This document shows positions 18,317-28,004 of a DNA stretch of 64,000 bases, piece by piece. The notes beneath the pieces are model-generated. The model saw only the letters and a program-made list of their open reading frames with translations, was not told where the DNA came from and did no database searches. Position numbers and translations under genes: made by a program. The stretch is from NCBI GenBank assembly GCA_028289605.1, contig JANQON010000002.1, positions 62,001 through 126,000 on the forward strand. The letters are read 5' to 3'. This stretch comes from Hyphococcus sp. GTDB taxonomy: Bacteria; Pseudomonadota; Alphaproteobacteria; Caulobacterales; Parvularculaceae. The number at the start of each line of letters is the position of its first letter. Position 1 is the first letter of the stretch.

Positions 18317-19885
18317 CTACTGACTCGGGAGCGTGTAGCTGATGTCGGCCCCTGGTCCCAGCGGCAGTCCGACAGCAACCCAAAAAACGACCATAATTAG
18401 CCCGGTCGCCAGCAAAAACAACGAATAGGGGATCATCGTCGCCGTTAGGCTGCCAAGGCCGAAGTCGGGTTTCCATCGCTGGCAGAAGGTCAGGATCAAC
18501 GGAAAGTAGACCATCAGCGGGGTAATGATGTTGGTTGCTGAATCGCCGACCCGATACGCCGCGGTGGTCATTTCCGGGGAAACGCCGAGCAACATCAGCA
18601 TCGGCACCAGAACAGGCGCCAACAAAGCCCATTTCGCACTTGCGGAACCGACGAACAGATTGACGACGCCCGTCAACAGAACAAGCAGCCCGAGCGTTAT
18701 GGGCATCGGCAGCTGCGACGCCTCAATGGCGGCGGCTCCCTGAACGGCGAAGATGAGGCCGAGATTAGACCAGGCGAACATCGCCACAAAGTGGGCGGCG
18801 GCGAAGGCAAGCACGAGATAATAGGCGAGATCCGACATTGCGCCGGTCATCATTTCTACGATGTCGCGGTGGCTTTTCACTGTTCCGGCCGCGGCGCCGT
18901 AGGCCCACCCGCAAGCGAGGAACAAAACAAAAAACGCGGCGACAAGCGACCGGTAGAATGGCGACAGCCGCGCTTCGGGTTGTGCGTCTTCGTCGATAAG
19001 AGGAGTGCCCGGCCCAACGGTGAACCAGACCCACAGCGCACACACTGCGAGGGCTGCAAAAAGCGCGTACCACAACCCTTTTCTTTGTTCCGGTGAGAGC
19101 GGTTTGTCTTCGTCCTCAATCATTTTGCCGGATGATCCTGCGGGAACGTAGGCGCCCATGCGCGGCTCAATGATCCGGTCAGTGACGAACCAGATCACTG
19201 GCAAAAAGACGAATGTCATGCCGGCGATGAAAAACCAGTTGCCGGCGATGTTTGCGTCCCAGGCCGGAACAATGGCTTCCGCAGCCGCCTCGGTGATCCC
19301 GAACAGAAGCGCGTCGAGCTGTCCCGGTAAGAGGTTCGCTGAGAACCCGCCGGATACGCCGGCGAAGGCTGCCGCGATGCCTGCAATCGGATGTCTGCCC
19401 GCGGCGGCGAACAAAACCCCCGCCAACGGAATGAGAACAACATAGGCGGCGTCGGCGGCGAGGTTTCCGATCATTGCGACCAACGCAACCATCGGCGTCA
19501 ATAAAAATTTCGGCGCGTTGCGAACGCCGGCGCGCATGGCCGTTGCGAACAATCCCGTGCGTTCTGCGATTCCTGCGCCCAGCATGACGACTAGGACGTA
19601 CCCCAGCGGATGGAAGTGGGTGAACGTTTTCGGCATATCCACCCATAAGCGGCTGATATTGTCAGCCGACAACAAACTGACGGCGGTGATCAGGATCGGA
19701 TTGCCGTCGGCGTCGACTTGGGTCGGGTGGGGTGCGGCGTACCCGGTCAGCGCCGCGACTACAGAGACAACGATCAGAGCAAGGATCAAATAGAAGAAAA
19801 TGAAGACCGGATCCGGAAGTTGATTGCCGGTTTTCTCGATCCAGCCGAGAACGCCTTTTTGTTCGGATGTCGCTGCCGTCGCCAT
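18317..19885 (-). CDS. AbgT-family transporter
   Basis: This 522-residue integral membrane protein has roughly a dozen hydrophobic segments and the AbgT signature features: N-terminal GVLGWIEKTGNQLPDPVFIFFY, DAAYVVLIPLAG, and the C-terminal MVYFPLILTFCQRW. Family members import p-aminobenzoyl-glutamate (AbgT) or export sulfonamide-type drugs (MtrF). A secreted M20 amidohydrolase is encoded divergently next door, which favours uptake of peptide-like or aminoacyl-aryl substrates. Direction and substrate are inferred. Confidence 0.92.
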   Translation of the reverse strand: MATAATSEQKGVLGWIEKTGNQLPDPVFIFFYLILALIVVSVVAALTGYAAPHPTQVDADGNPILITAVSLLSADNISRLWVDMPKTFTHFHPLGYVLVVMLGAGIAERTGLFATAMRAGVRNAPKFLLTPMVALVAMIGNLAADAAYVVLIPLAGVLFAAAGRHPIAGIAAAFAGVSGGFSANLLPGQLDALLFGITEAAAEAIVPAWDANIAGNWFFIAGMTFVFLPVIWFVTDRIIEPRMGAYVPAGSSGKMIEDEDKPLSPEQRKGLWYALFAALAVCALWVWFTVGPGTPLIDEDAQPEARLSPFYRSLVAAFFVLFLACGWAYGAAAGTVKSHRDIVEMMTGAMSDLAYYLVLAFAAAHFVAMFAWSNLGLIFAVQGAAAIEASQLPMPITLGLLVLLTGVVNLFVGSASAKWALLAPVLVPMLMLLGVSPEMTTAAYRVGDSATNIITPLMVYFPLILTFCQRWKPDFGLGSLTATMIPYSLFLLATGLIMVVFWVAVGLPLGPGADISYTLPSQ

Positions 19886-20041
19886 AAATCCTGTCTTTCC
19901 TGCCGCATCGCTCTAGTCACAACTAAGCGAGGTTTTCTTTTGAAATCAATTCCTTGAAGGCGCGTTCGGTGATCCGCCTAGCAATTTCCTGCAAATCCGT
20001 GCGAGAAACGCCGAACCCTTTGGCGAACAAGAGGACAATTC
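19886..20041. promoter_or_regulatory. Divergent promoter region of the transporter/amidohydrolase pair
   Basis: These 156 bases separate two divergently transcribed, functionally related genes, so both promoters should lie here. No operator or unambiguous sigma-70 boxes were recognised. Confidence 0.3.
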
Positions 20042-21460
20042 ATGAATCGCCTGATCTTGGCTGCAATCGCGGCAAGCCTGCCCCTTCAAGCAAACGCTCA
20101 ACACGAAGAGATCATGTCGCGAATAGACGGGCGCTACGACCAGACCGCCGAAATCGCGCTCAAGCTGTGGGAATGGGCCGAGGTCGGCTATCAGGAAGAC
20201 AAGTCGACTGCGCTGTTGCAGACAACGCTCCAGGACAACGGCTTCAGGGTTCGCAACGGCGTCGCGGGGATTCCAACTGCGTTTGTCGCCGAATATGGCC
20301 GAGGCGGGCCGGTCATCGCAATTCTGGCGGAATACGATGCATTGCCCGGCATTAATCAGGACGCAGCGCCAACGCGCCGCCCCATTCCTGGAAAATTCGC
20401 TTCTCACGCCTGCGGACACAATCTGTTCGGCGCCGGTTCGGTGCAAGCGGCGATTGCGGTGCGCGAGTGGCTGGAAGACACCGGAACGCCCGGTCGTGTC
20501 CGTCTTTACGGAACGCCGGCGGAGGAAGGCGGATCGGGCAAAGTGTATATGGTTCGGGAAGGGCTGTTCGACGATGTCGATATAGCGCTTCATTGGCATG
20601 CGGACGATGAAAATTCCGCTGCGGCGCGCACCAGCCTCGCCAATCGTTCCGCCAAGTTTCGGTTTTCAGGGGTCTCCGCCCACGCCGCCGGCGCGCCGGA
20701 GCGGGCTCGATCGGCGCTCGACGGCGTGGAGGCGTTCAATATCATGGTCAACATGATGCGCGAGCATGTGCCGCAGGATTCACGAATTCACTATGTCATC
20801 ACCGCCGGCGGCAATGCGCCGAATGTCGTGCCTGATTTTGCGGAGGTGTTTTATTATGTGCGCCACCCAGAACCCGAAGGCGTTGAAGCGATCTGGGCGC
20901 GCGTTGAGGACGCAGCGCGCGGGGCCGCGCTTGGGACCGGCACGGAAGTCGAATGGGAGGTCATTCACGGAAACAACCCATTGCTGGTCAACGAGACGCT
21001 CGCCAAGATGATGGATGATAAGCTGCGTTTCGTCGGCGGCGTCGAGTATTCGGAGAAAGAACGCAAGTTCGCCGAAAGGATTCACGCGACGTTTCAGAAT
21101 CCCGACAATGCGCTCGGCAGTGAAACTGACGTTCAGCCTTACGAAACCTCTCTCGGATACGGCTCGACGGATGTCGGCGACGTCTCTTTCGCCGCCCCGA
21201 CCGTCGGCGTGCGCACCGCCACATGGGTTCCGGGAACCGCGGCGCACAGCTGGCAAGCGTCTGCGGCGAGCGGCATGTCGATCGGCTTTAAAGGCGCACA
21301 GCAGGCGGCGAAAGCGTTGACCCTTGCAGCGATCGAGCTTTACTCCAACGAGCCGTTGCGAGCGGCCGCGAAGGCGGAATTTGAAGAGGCGCGAGGGGCA
21401 GACTACCAGTACAAATCACTGCTCGGCGATCGCAAACCGCCGCTTGACTATCGTCGGTAG
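20042..21460 (+). CDS. Secreted M20 family amidohydrolase (AbgB-like)
   Basis: This 472-residue metal-dependent amidohydrolase has an N-terminal signal peptide (MNRLILAAIAASLPLQANAQ), so it is periplasmic, unlike cytoplasmic E. coli AbgB. Seen: the metal-binding motifs HACGHNLFG and GTPAEEGGSGK, HWHADD, and the dimerisation-domain pattern FSGVSAHAAGAPERARSALD. M20D/AbgB enzymes hydrolyse p-aminobenzoyl-glutamate or N-acyl amino acids. Divergent pairing with an AbgT-type transporter suggests hydrolysis outside the membrane followed by uptake. The substrate is not determined. Confidence 0.92.
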   Translation: MNRLILAAIAASLPLQANAQHEEIMSRIDGRYDQTAEIALKLWEWAEVGYQEDKSTALLQTTLQDNGFRVRNGVAGIPTAFVAEYGRGGPVIAILAEYDALPGINQDAAPTRRPIPGKFASHACGHNLFGAGSVQAAIAVREWLEDTGTPGRVRLYGTPAEEGGSGKVYMVREGLFDDVDIALHWHADDENSAAARTSLANRSAKFRFSGVSAHAAGAPERARSALDGVEAFNIMVNMMREHVPQDSRIHYVITAGGNAPNVVPDFAEVFYYVRHPEPEGVEAIWARVEDAARGAALGTGTEVEWEVIHGNNPLLVNETLAKMMDDKLRFVGGVEYSEKERKFAERIHATFQNPDNALGSETDVQPYETSLGYGSTDVGDVSFAAPTVGVRTATWVPGTAAHSWQASAASGMSIGFKGAQQAAKALTLAAIELYSNEPLRAAAKAEFEEARGADYQYKSLLGDRKPPLDYRR

Positions 21461-21519
21461 AACAATCGCTCCGCATGAGACTTGTTTAGCGCGCATCCGA
21501 ATGGATTGACGTGTCAGCG

Positions 21520-22596
21520 TCATCGAGCCGGATACTGACGGATCCATTGCGAAAAAAGCCACTTCTCGCCGGCGGTGGGCGGCAATCCGGCGTGGATGGT
21601 GTCTTCGTCCGGTTCCCCGCGCGGGGTGACGTTGGCGAACCAGATCGCGTCGCCCGTTTTCCCCCGATAGGAAACGTCGATATTGGGAAAGTGAGTTTCG
21701 CCGCCTTCAAAATCGTCATTCAAATAGATGAGGAACGTGTCCGTGCGTTGGCCTCGCATTGACAGTTCAGCTTGATAGGACGGTTCGTTCGGATCGAGAT
21801 AATCGTAGTGAACCGCAAATGTCTCGCCCGGCTGATAGTGAAGGACTTTCGCAATCTCCATCGCCGGGTCGGGGCGCTGCGTCAGCGCAGCAATCCGGCC
21901 GCGAAGCATAAAGGTTAGAACGCCGCAATGGGCGAGGTCGAGATCGCATTGAGAATTGGTGCGTCGTCCGTCTTCAGTGACGCCGCCCGTGTCCTTGTCG
22001 TAGATGGTGGCTCGCGATAACCGCCCGCGCGCGCGATCGATGATCCAGTCGCAGACGCCTTTTGAAACGAAATTTTCCACGATCTGAATCCGCGGCGACG
22101 TGCGCAGAGTCGTTGCGGTAGCCGGCGCGAACCAGTGCTCCAGCCTGACGGCCTTGCGCAGGCCGTTCCAGTCCGCGCTCTCGGCGGGCGCGCCGGTGGG
22201 CCCGACGGCGAGCGCTCGTAACGCTGTTTGCGCCGGCTCATGTCCCGCCTGCGCTGCGCGCGCCAGAAAGTCGAACGCCTGGTCCCAGTTTCGCGGACCA
22301 AACAGCGAACAGCTCGAGATGGTGGCGGCGAGGTCGAGCGCCTCTGCGTCGCCTGCGGCTGCGGCCTGTTCGATGAGCGATACGCCGTACCCTGGATAGG
22401 GCGCTTTCAACTCGCCCGTCAGGTAACGCGCACCTAAGCGAGCGGCGTCTTGCGGCGAAGACGGCGCATCGCCTTGGGTCGGCGCCGGTCCCGCATGACT
22501 GTCGCCGGCGGGCGACGCTTCGCGCCCGCCGCAACAATGCTTGCGCTTTCTGCCGCTGCCGCAGGGGCAAGGCTCATCGCCGCCGGTGCGTGTCAT
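21520..22596 (-). CDS. 2OG-Fe(II) oxygenase (prolyl-4-hydroxylase type) with SEC-C and Sel1-like regions
   Basis: This 358-residue protein fuses three parts. Residues 8-23 are a SEC-C zinc motif (CPCGSGRKRKHCC; C10, C12, C21, C22). Residues 50-130 look like Sel1 repeats (LIEQAAAAGDAEALDLAA; LARAAQAGHEPAQ). The C-terminal 190 residues are a prolyl-4-hydroxylase-type dioxygenase with Fe ligands H263 and D265 in VHYDY, H335 in DTIHAGLPP, and the 2-oxoglutarate-binding K345 in GEKW. All catalytic residues are present. It lies 69 bases downstream of the carbamoyltransferase gene on the same strand, probably co-transcribed. The substrate is unknown. Confidence 0.88.
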   Translation of the reverse strand: MTRTGGDEPCPCGSGRKRKHCCGGREASPAGDSHAGPAPTQGDAPSSPQDAARLGARYLTGELKAPYPGYGVSLIEQAAAAGDAEALDLAATISSCSLFGPRNWDQAFDFLARAAQAGHEPAQTALRALAVGPTGAPAESADWNGLRKAVRLEHWFAPATATTLRTSPRIQIVENFVSKGVCDWIIDRARGRLSRATIYDKDTGGVTEDGRRTNSQCDLDLAHCGVLTFMLRGRIAALTQRPDPAMEIAKVLHYQPGETFAVHYDYLDPNEPSYQAELSMRGQRTDTFLIYLNDDFEGGETHFPNIDVSYRGKTGDAIWFANVTPRGEPDEDTIHAGLPPTAGEKWLFSQWIRQYPAR

Positions 22597-22665
22597 ATCG
22601 GGTGCGTTTCCATCGGGACTTTTCGTCTAACGGTCCGGACATACATATCTCCGCGTCAGCGCCGG

Positions 22666-24672
22666 TCACGCCGGCTTTTCTCGAAAAGAAATCAGACGCC
22701 AGCGGCGCAGTTGCGCGAACAGCCGGATCAAGTCCGTTTCCGGAATCGGGCCCACCTCTTCGCCAATCCGAGCAAACACGTCATAGGCGGTCGCAACCTG
22801 GTGATGAGGCATGCGAAACAAGGCGTTTATTACGGCGAGGGTCGTTTTATCGCGCAGACCAAACAAGTGGGGACCCCACGGCGTCGATACGTCAAAGACC
22901 AAACCGTCGCCGGTCGGCGGCCGCCGCACATTCTCCGGCGCGACGAGAAGAGTCGGACAAAGGTCTAGCAACGACTCGTAGTCGGGTTTTTTGGTCACTA
23001 CCGCGCCGTCGAAGACGCATGCGTCGAGCTGGGTGAGCAACAGGCACCAAAGCGCGTCTTCCGGCGTTTCCACGATGGGTTCGCCCATGACGTTCAGTGA
23101 TGTGTTGAGTAGAACGGGTACGCCGGTTCGGTCGCCGAACGCGCGCACAAGGTCGTAATAGGCGCCGTTGTTTTCTCGCGTAACGGTCTGAACGCGGCCT
23201 GTGCCGTCGACATGAACGACCGCGGGAACGAGGTCGCGTTTTTTGTCTTTGAAACGCATTACGCGCAGCATAAACGGGCTGTCGGGATCGAAACCGTCTG
23301 TTTCAAACCAGTCTCTCGCATCCTCCAGCGGCACGACGGGCGCGAAAGGGCGAAAGCTTTCGCGATGCTTTACCCGCGCGTTGAGTCTCTCTTTAGCGCC
23401 GGGTTGGCGCGGATCGCACAGTATGCTCCGCTGGCCGAGCGCGCGCGGACCGAGTTCCGACGGGCCTGTAAACCAGGCGATAATTTTGCCTTCCTCTAAA
23501 AGGCGCGCGGCGCTTGCGATCGCGTCGCCCGTTTTTTCGGCGACGAGGGCCGGGGTCCGGTCAATGGCCTCGGTCACGTCCTGACCGTTGTACACCGCGC
23601 CGAACCCGTCGCGGGTCAGCGCCTGCGGCGTATATCGCTCGGTCAGGCGCCAAAGGCCGTGATAGGCGGCGCCGATTGCGGGGCCTGAGTCTTCGGCGGC
23701 GGGCATGAAGTAGACTTGGTCAAAATCAGTCTCCCGGACGATGCGCTCATTTGCAACGCTATTGAGCGCCACGCCGCCGGCGTAGACGAGATTACGGCTC
23801 CGGCAGCGTTCCCGGACGCGCCGGACGAGATACAACAAAGCATGCTCTAGCGCATTTTGAACCGAGGCCGCGAGATTTTCATATTCGATTTGGTTGTTTG
23901 GCCAGCGTTCGGTTGTTGCAAACATCTTCGGGACGTCGTCGGAAAACGCGAACCGTTCTTCGCGAATTTGGAAAAACGCTTCGGGCTCGATGGTCGGTTT
24001 GCCGTAGGGAGCAAGTCCCATGACTTTGCCGGCGTCCATCGCATCGCCGAAGATCTGTTCCGCCGCGGCGGAGAAAATCCCGCCCAGGCTGCCGAATCTG
24101 CGCATCGAGGCGCCCGCCGGCGGCGCGTCAAGCCAGCGGCCTTGATCGACCATGTGTTTTTCGAGCGCACGGAGATTAACGCTGTTCGCGTGATAGATGG
24201 AGTGCGTTTCGCCGCCGATGACGCCGGTTCCGATGACCGCCTGTTTCTCATCATCTGAGAGATCGCTTGTCGGCGAGCCCATGCCGTCCACAATCAGGAC
24301 CGCCGCTTCGTCGTAGCCGCTGGTGGCGAATGCGCTGACCGCGTGACCGGCGTGATGGGAGAGCGTCATGGTCCGCGTTCGATTTGCGTCTATCTGCAGC
24401 ATCGGATTACGCGCCAGGTCGTTTTCCGGCAGCGTCGCATCCGTTTGCGCGCAAAGGACGACAAGATCGAGATCGGCCGCCGTGATTCCGCCGCGATCAA
24501 GGCAATACGAGATCGCGAGCGAGGGGCGCGACGCATAAAGGCGCGCGCGCTTTTTGCCGGTCAGGCGCTCTTCCTGCACGGCCGCGACGATGCGGTCGCC
24601 ATGGAGCAGGCAGGCGGCGCCGTTGTGCGACGCGCTGAGCCCCAGAACCCAGGGTTTACTGATCGCTGTCAT
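22666..24672 (-). CDS. Carbamoyltransferase, NodU/CmcH/TobZ family
   Basis: This 668-residue enzyme of the carbamoyltransferase family makes carbamoyl-adenylate from carbamoyl phosphate and ATP and transfers the carbamoyl group to a hydroxyl. Seen: the N-terminal GLSASHNGAACLLHGDRIVAA, the metal-binding LSHHAGHAVSAF, the YrdC-like/Kae1-like VYAGGVALNSVANERI, and the C-terminal SELGPRALGQRSILCDPR and SFRPFAPVV segments. The start is uncertain: ATG 24672 gives the usual N-terminus, ATG 24720 would add sixteen residues. The acceptor could be a nodulation-type lipid, antibiotic or surface glycan. Only the downstream dioxygenase is linked. Confidence 0.9.
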   Translation of the reverse strand: MTAISKPWVLGLSASHNGAACLLHGDRIVAAVQEERLTGKKRARLYASRPSLAISYCLDRGGITAADLDLVVLCAQTDATLPENDLARNPMLQIDANRTRTMTLSHHAGHAVSAFATSGYDEAAVLIVDGMGSPTSDLSDDEKQAVIGTGVIGGETHSIYHANSVNLRALEKHMVDQGRWLDAPPAGASMRRFGSLGGIFSAAAEQIFGDAMDAGKVMGLAPYGKPTIEPEAFFQIREERFAFSDDVPKMFATTERWPNNQIEYENLAASVQNALEHALLYLVRRVRERCRSRNLVYAGGVALNSVANERIVRETDFDQVYFMPAAEDSGPAIGAAYHGLWRLTERYTPQALTRDGFGAVYNGQDVTEAIDRTPALVAEKTGDAIASAARLLEEGKIIAWFTGPSELGPRALGQRSILCDPRQPGAKERLNARVKHRESFRPFAPVVPLEDARDWFETDGFDPDSPFMLRVMRFKDKKRDLVPAVVHVDGTGRVQTVTRENNGAYYDLVRAFGDRTGVPVLLNTSLNVMGEPIVETPEDALWCLLLTQLDACVFDGAVVTKKPDYESLLDLCPTLLVAPENVRRPPTGDGLVFDVSTPWGPHLFGLRDKTTLAVINALFRMPHHQVATAYDVFARIGEEVGPIPETDLIRLFAQLRRWRLISFREKPA

Positions 24673-24881
24673 GTATGTCCGTCGTGTTTCGCCCAATCCG
24701 GCTGTTGGAAGCCGGTTCATCCCAAGCTGGACAGCGTAACCGATTGTCGCCGGGCTGTCTCGTGCAGCCGGCGCCTGACGCCTCTCCGGCGATGACCGGG
24801 CAGCGAAAGCAAGGACGGCGGCAAGACGTTTGGCCCGCTTGCCCGCCGCCTCGGTCCCCTTGTTAAGGCCCCGCCGCCGGT

Positions 24882-26882
24882 CTACCCGGCCTGCTTCTCC
24901 GCTTTACGCGCGTTCACAATCTTGTCCGCGTCTTTGCCGAAGAGCTCCTGATAGTGATCAAAACCGGAATCAAACGTCGCCGCGCCCTGGCTGAGCGAGC
25001 GCAACTCAATGATAAGATCGCTCAGCCCCTGTTCGGGCATCATCGCGCTGACGGTGTCCCAGCCGGGCCAGCCCTCGCGAGCGTCAAATCCCAAAATCTG
25101 GCCGCGCCGGGCGCTGACAACGCCATGGACCTTGCTCGTATGCTCGCTCGGCGTATGGATTTCCGTCTTGTAAATCGGCTCAAGCAATACCGGATCGCAT
25201 TCGGGAAGCGCCTCGCGCATGGCCTGGCGTCCGGCGAGCTTGAACGACATTTCATTAGAATCCACCGGGTGGTGCTGACCGTCATAAAGCGTAACGGCGA
25301 CGTCAACGACGGGAAAGCCAAGCGGCCCTTCCGTCAATCCGTCTTTGACGCCGGACTCGACGGCGGGAATAAACTGCTTCGGCACCGAGCCGCCATGAAT
25401 GGCTTCGTCAAAGTCGAAACCCGCGCCGCGGCTGATCGGCTTAATTTTGACTTTGATGTCAGCGAACTGTCCGTGTCCGCCGCTTTGCTTTTTGTGGCGG
25501 GCGTGATGATCGACGGCGGCGCGGATAGTCTCACGGTAGGAGGGGCGCGGCGTCGACGCATCGATTTCCACATTGTACTGATTTTTGAGTTTCGCCGAAG
25601 CAAGCCGCAGATGAACGTCGCCCTGTCCGCGGAGCAGAAGCTCGCCTGTCTCCTGGCGACGTTCGGCGATCAGCGACGGGTCCTCTTCGGCGAGTTTTTG
25701 CAATGCCGTCGACAGCTTCACATCGTCTTTTTCATTCTTGGGCCGTATTGCGAGCGAGAATACGGGCGCCGCGGCGCCGGCGTTGGCGTCGCCGGGATTG
25801 ACCTTGCCGTCGATGACAAAGTCGCCGGCGTTCAGGTTGTCCATGCGTGCGACCCCGGCGACGGCGCCTGGGGCGGCCGCGTCGACCTTTTCACGCTTGT
25901 CGCCGTTAAGGGCCAACAGACCGTTGATCCGCGAACCGTCGATCGCATCGCCGTTTTTGACGCCGCCTTGCCATACGCGCATCACGGAGATTTTGCCTGT
26001 ATGCGGGGCGTGGATGGTGCGAATGACGGAAGCGCTCGTCCCCGCTCCATTGAGCCCGCGGCGTTTCGCTGTCGCCGCCACGAACGGCGATTCGTGGCGA
26101 AGCAACTTGAAAAGGCGGGTGACGCCGTTGCCATGGGCGGCTGAGCCCAGCAGCACCGGCACGACAACATCTTCGCGCAGTTCCTGCGCCATGAGATCGT
26201 AGATTTCCGAACTCGGCGGCGTTTTGTCTTCGAGAATCTGCTCCATGAGATTGTCGTCAAAGTCGGCGACCGCGTCGAGCATCACCTCGCGCGCTTCGGA
26301 TTCGCGTTCGCGCGCGCCGTCGGGGATCTCGATCAATTCAGACTGCTCGCCCTCGCGATAGCGCCACGCCCGTTCGGATACGAGATCCACGGCCCCGACA
26401 ATCTTGTCGCCGTCGCGGATCGGCGCCTGGCGCAGGACTAGCGGCCGGTCGGAAAAGCCTTGCAGCGCTTCCAGCACGTCGCGAACGCGCGTTTGCGCCT
26501 CATCGATGCGATTGACGAACAGCACGTGGGGTATGTTGTGATCGTCAAGATAGCGGAAGTAACCGCCGAGGCTCGCCGCCCTTTCCGCGTTGGGTTCGGC
26601 GACCACGATGACAATGTCCGCCGCGGCCATGGCAGGCAGGCTCGCCGGAAACAGCTCCGCAGAGCCTGGGCAGTCAATGAATGTCCAGGGCTCGCTAAGG
26701 AAATCGCAGGCGGCGATATTCGGCTCCGTGGACATGTTGAAGGCTTTCGCCTCGGTCGAAGCGTCGAGGTTCGGCGCGGCCGCCCCGGCGCGCGCTATCA
26801 ACGCTTTCAACAGGGTTGTTTTGCCGGACCCTTGGGGGCCGACAATGGCGGCGCAGCGCGCAGTGTCTTTGGGGGTATCCAT
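24882..26882 (-). CDS. EF-G-like translational GTPase family protein
   Basis: This 666-residue protein has the EF-G domain order (G domain, domains II to V) but is shorter than canonical FusA and lacks a recognisable switch I. Seen: P-loop GPQGSGKT (15-22), G3 as DCPGSAEL (70-77), G4 as NRID (124-127), and a conserved EF-G C-terminus with SGGHGQFAD and VHGVVSARRGQILGFD. The catalytic His of PGH in G3 is replaced by Ser. The start ATG 26882 has AAGGAG about ten bases upstream; an earlier frame extension was not used. It resembles the second EF-G-like paralogue in many bacteria, whose function is not settled. Confidence 0.87.
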   Translation of the reverse strand: MDTPKDTARCAAIVGPQGSGKTTLLKALIARAGAAAPNLDASTEAKAFNMSTEPNIAACDFLSEPWTFIDCPGSAELFPASLPAMAAADIVIVVAEPNAERAASLGGYFRYLDDHNIPHVLFVNRIDEAQTRVRDVLEALQGFSDRPLVLRQAPIRDGDKIVGAVDLVSERAWRYREGEQSELIEIPDGARERESEAREVMLDAVADFDDNLMEQILEDKTPPSSEIYDLMAQELREDVVVPVLLGSAAHGNGVTRLFKLLRHESPFVAATAKRRGLNGAGTSASVIRTIHAPHTGKISVMRVWQGGVKNGDAIDGSRINGLLALNGDKREKVDAAAPGAVAGVARMDNLNAGDFVIDGKVNPGDANAGAAAPVFSLAIRPKNEKDDVKLSTALQKLAEEDPSLIAERRQETGELLLRGQGDVHLRLASAKLKNQYNVEIDASTPRPSYRETIRAAVDHHARHKKQSGGHGQFADIKVKIKPISRGAGFDFDEAIHGGSVPKQFIPAVESGVKDGLTEGPLGFPVVDVAVTLYDGQHHPVDSNEMSFKLAGRQAMREALPECDPVLLEPIYKTEIHTPSEHTSKVHGVVSARRGQILGFDAREGWPGWDTVSAMMPEQGLSDLIIELRSLSQGAATFDSGFDHYQELFGKDADKIVNARKAEKQAG

Positions 26883-27266
26883 GAGGGCAAATCTCCTTCC
26901 TATGGCGAGGCGCTTGACCCGCCTGGGTTCGGAGATGTTCGCCGCCTTTTGACGCATCCGTTCGGTCAGGAACGCCCGCCATGCGGTGCCTGACGGGAGG
27001 GGCGGCGCCGATTCGCCTCGTCTTTATATGGCCCTCGAGAGGAGGGCATTGTGGCATCAGCGCTATCAAACTCCTTTCGGACCCGTCTGGTCAATCCCGG
27101 ATGCGGCCGCCGCGGCCGCAAACGCGTTCTCCACAACGAATGCTGGCTCGGACGACAAAGGGTAAACGCCCCGGCGGGGGTGAATTCCCTTGACGGGCGA
27201 AATCCCTTGGCGTATCCCCCGCGTCCTTGGCGGCGCGGGTCTCAGCGACCCAATTCGGCCGTTCAA
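26883..27266. other. Intergenic region upstream of tRNA-Asp, no gene seen
   Basis: These 384 bases lie between the divergent starts of the EF-G-like gene and tRNA-Asp. They include the ribosome-binding site of the EF-G-like gene (near 26896-26901) and presumably promoters for both. I see no convincing coding frame; short open frames here show no motif. Confidence 0.5.
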
Positions 27267-27343
<77 letters not shown>

Positions 27344-27344
27344 T

Positions 27345-28004
27345 TTTTTTCGTTAATTTCACCCGTTGTCTCACAGAATGTTGGACGAAAACCGCCCGCG
27401 CCCTCGTCGGGGCCGGGAGACGCATGCTTGGTATTCAAGAGGTCGCCGCTTCCACGCGCCGCTAGTCGATGCAAAGCCGTCGTGCGCCCGGCGCTTTTTT
27501 TGGATGAGGGGGGCGTTCGCGTCTCTTGTTCTAGACGGCGCGTATGAAAGCAATCAAAGACGGCGTATTTCTGCTCAATGGGCCGCGGCGCTGTTCCCTG
27601 TTTGCAGCGCCATCGAGAACGTCGCGCAACTGCCAGTCAATGCGACAGACTCTGACATGGCCGCGCTGCAAAAGGACTGCGGCTAACACCGGTTCGATCA
27701 GGTTTGTCACGAGTTCGCTGTAGCCGCTCGCAACGCCGACGGTTTCGTTGCTCCTTAAGCCACGCATCTTCCCGTTGAGCTGCCGCCGCGCCTTGGCAGG
27801 GTTGGAAGACGCAACACCGCGGCCAGTTAAAATGAGACCGCGCCCCGCACACTCAAAACAACACTATATCTGCAGAGTTTATTCAGCCCGGCATTATGCA
27901 GTTCAAGCGCGAATCAATCCGTAGTGTGAGCAAGTTACAAATACTAGATTCTTTTCAAAATGCAGCGCTGCTGACGAAGAGCATAGCATTGTCGGAGTAT
28001 ACTG
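27345..28004. other. Gene-poor segment between tRNA-Asp and the TpsB gene
   Basis: About 660 bases show no credible gene; the short open frames on both strands overlap one another and carry no motif. The last 150 bases are richer in A+T and probably contain the TpsB promoter. A motif CTGCAGAGTTTATTCAG at 27870-27886 resembles sequences at 30591 and 59336. Confidence 0.45.
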
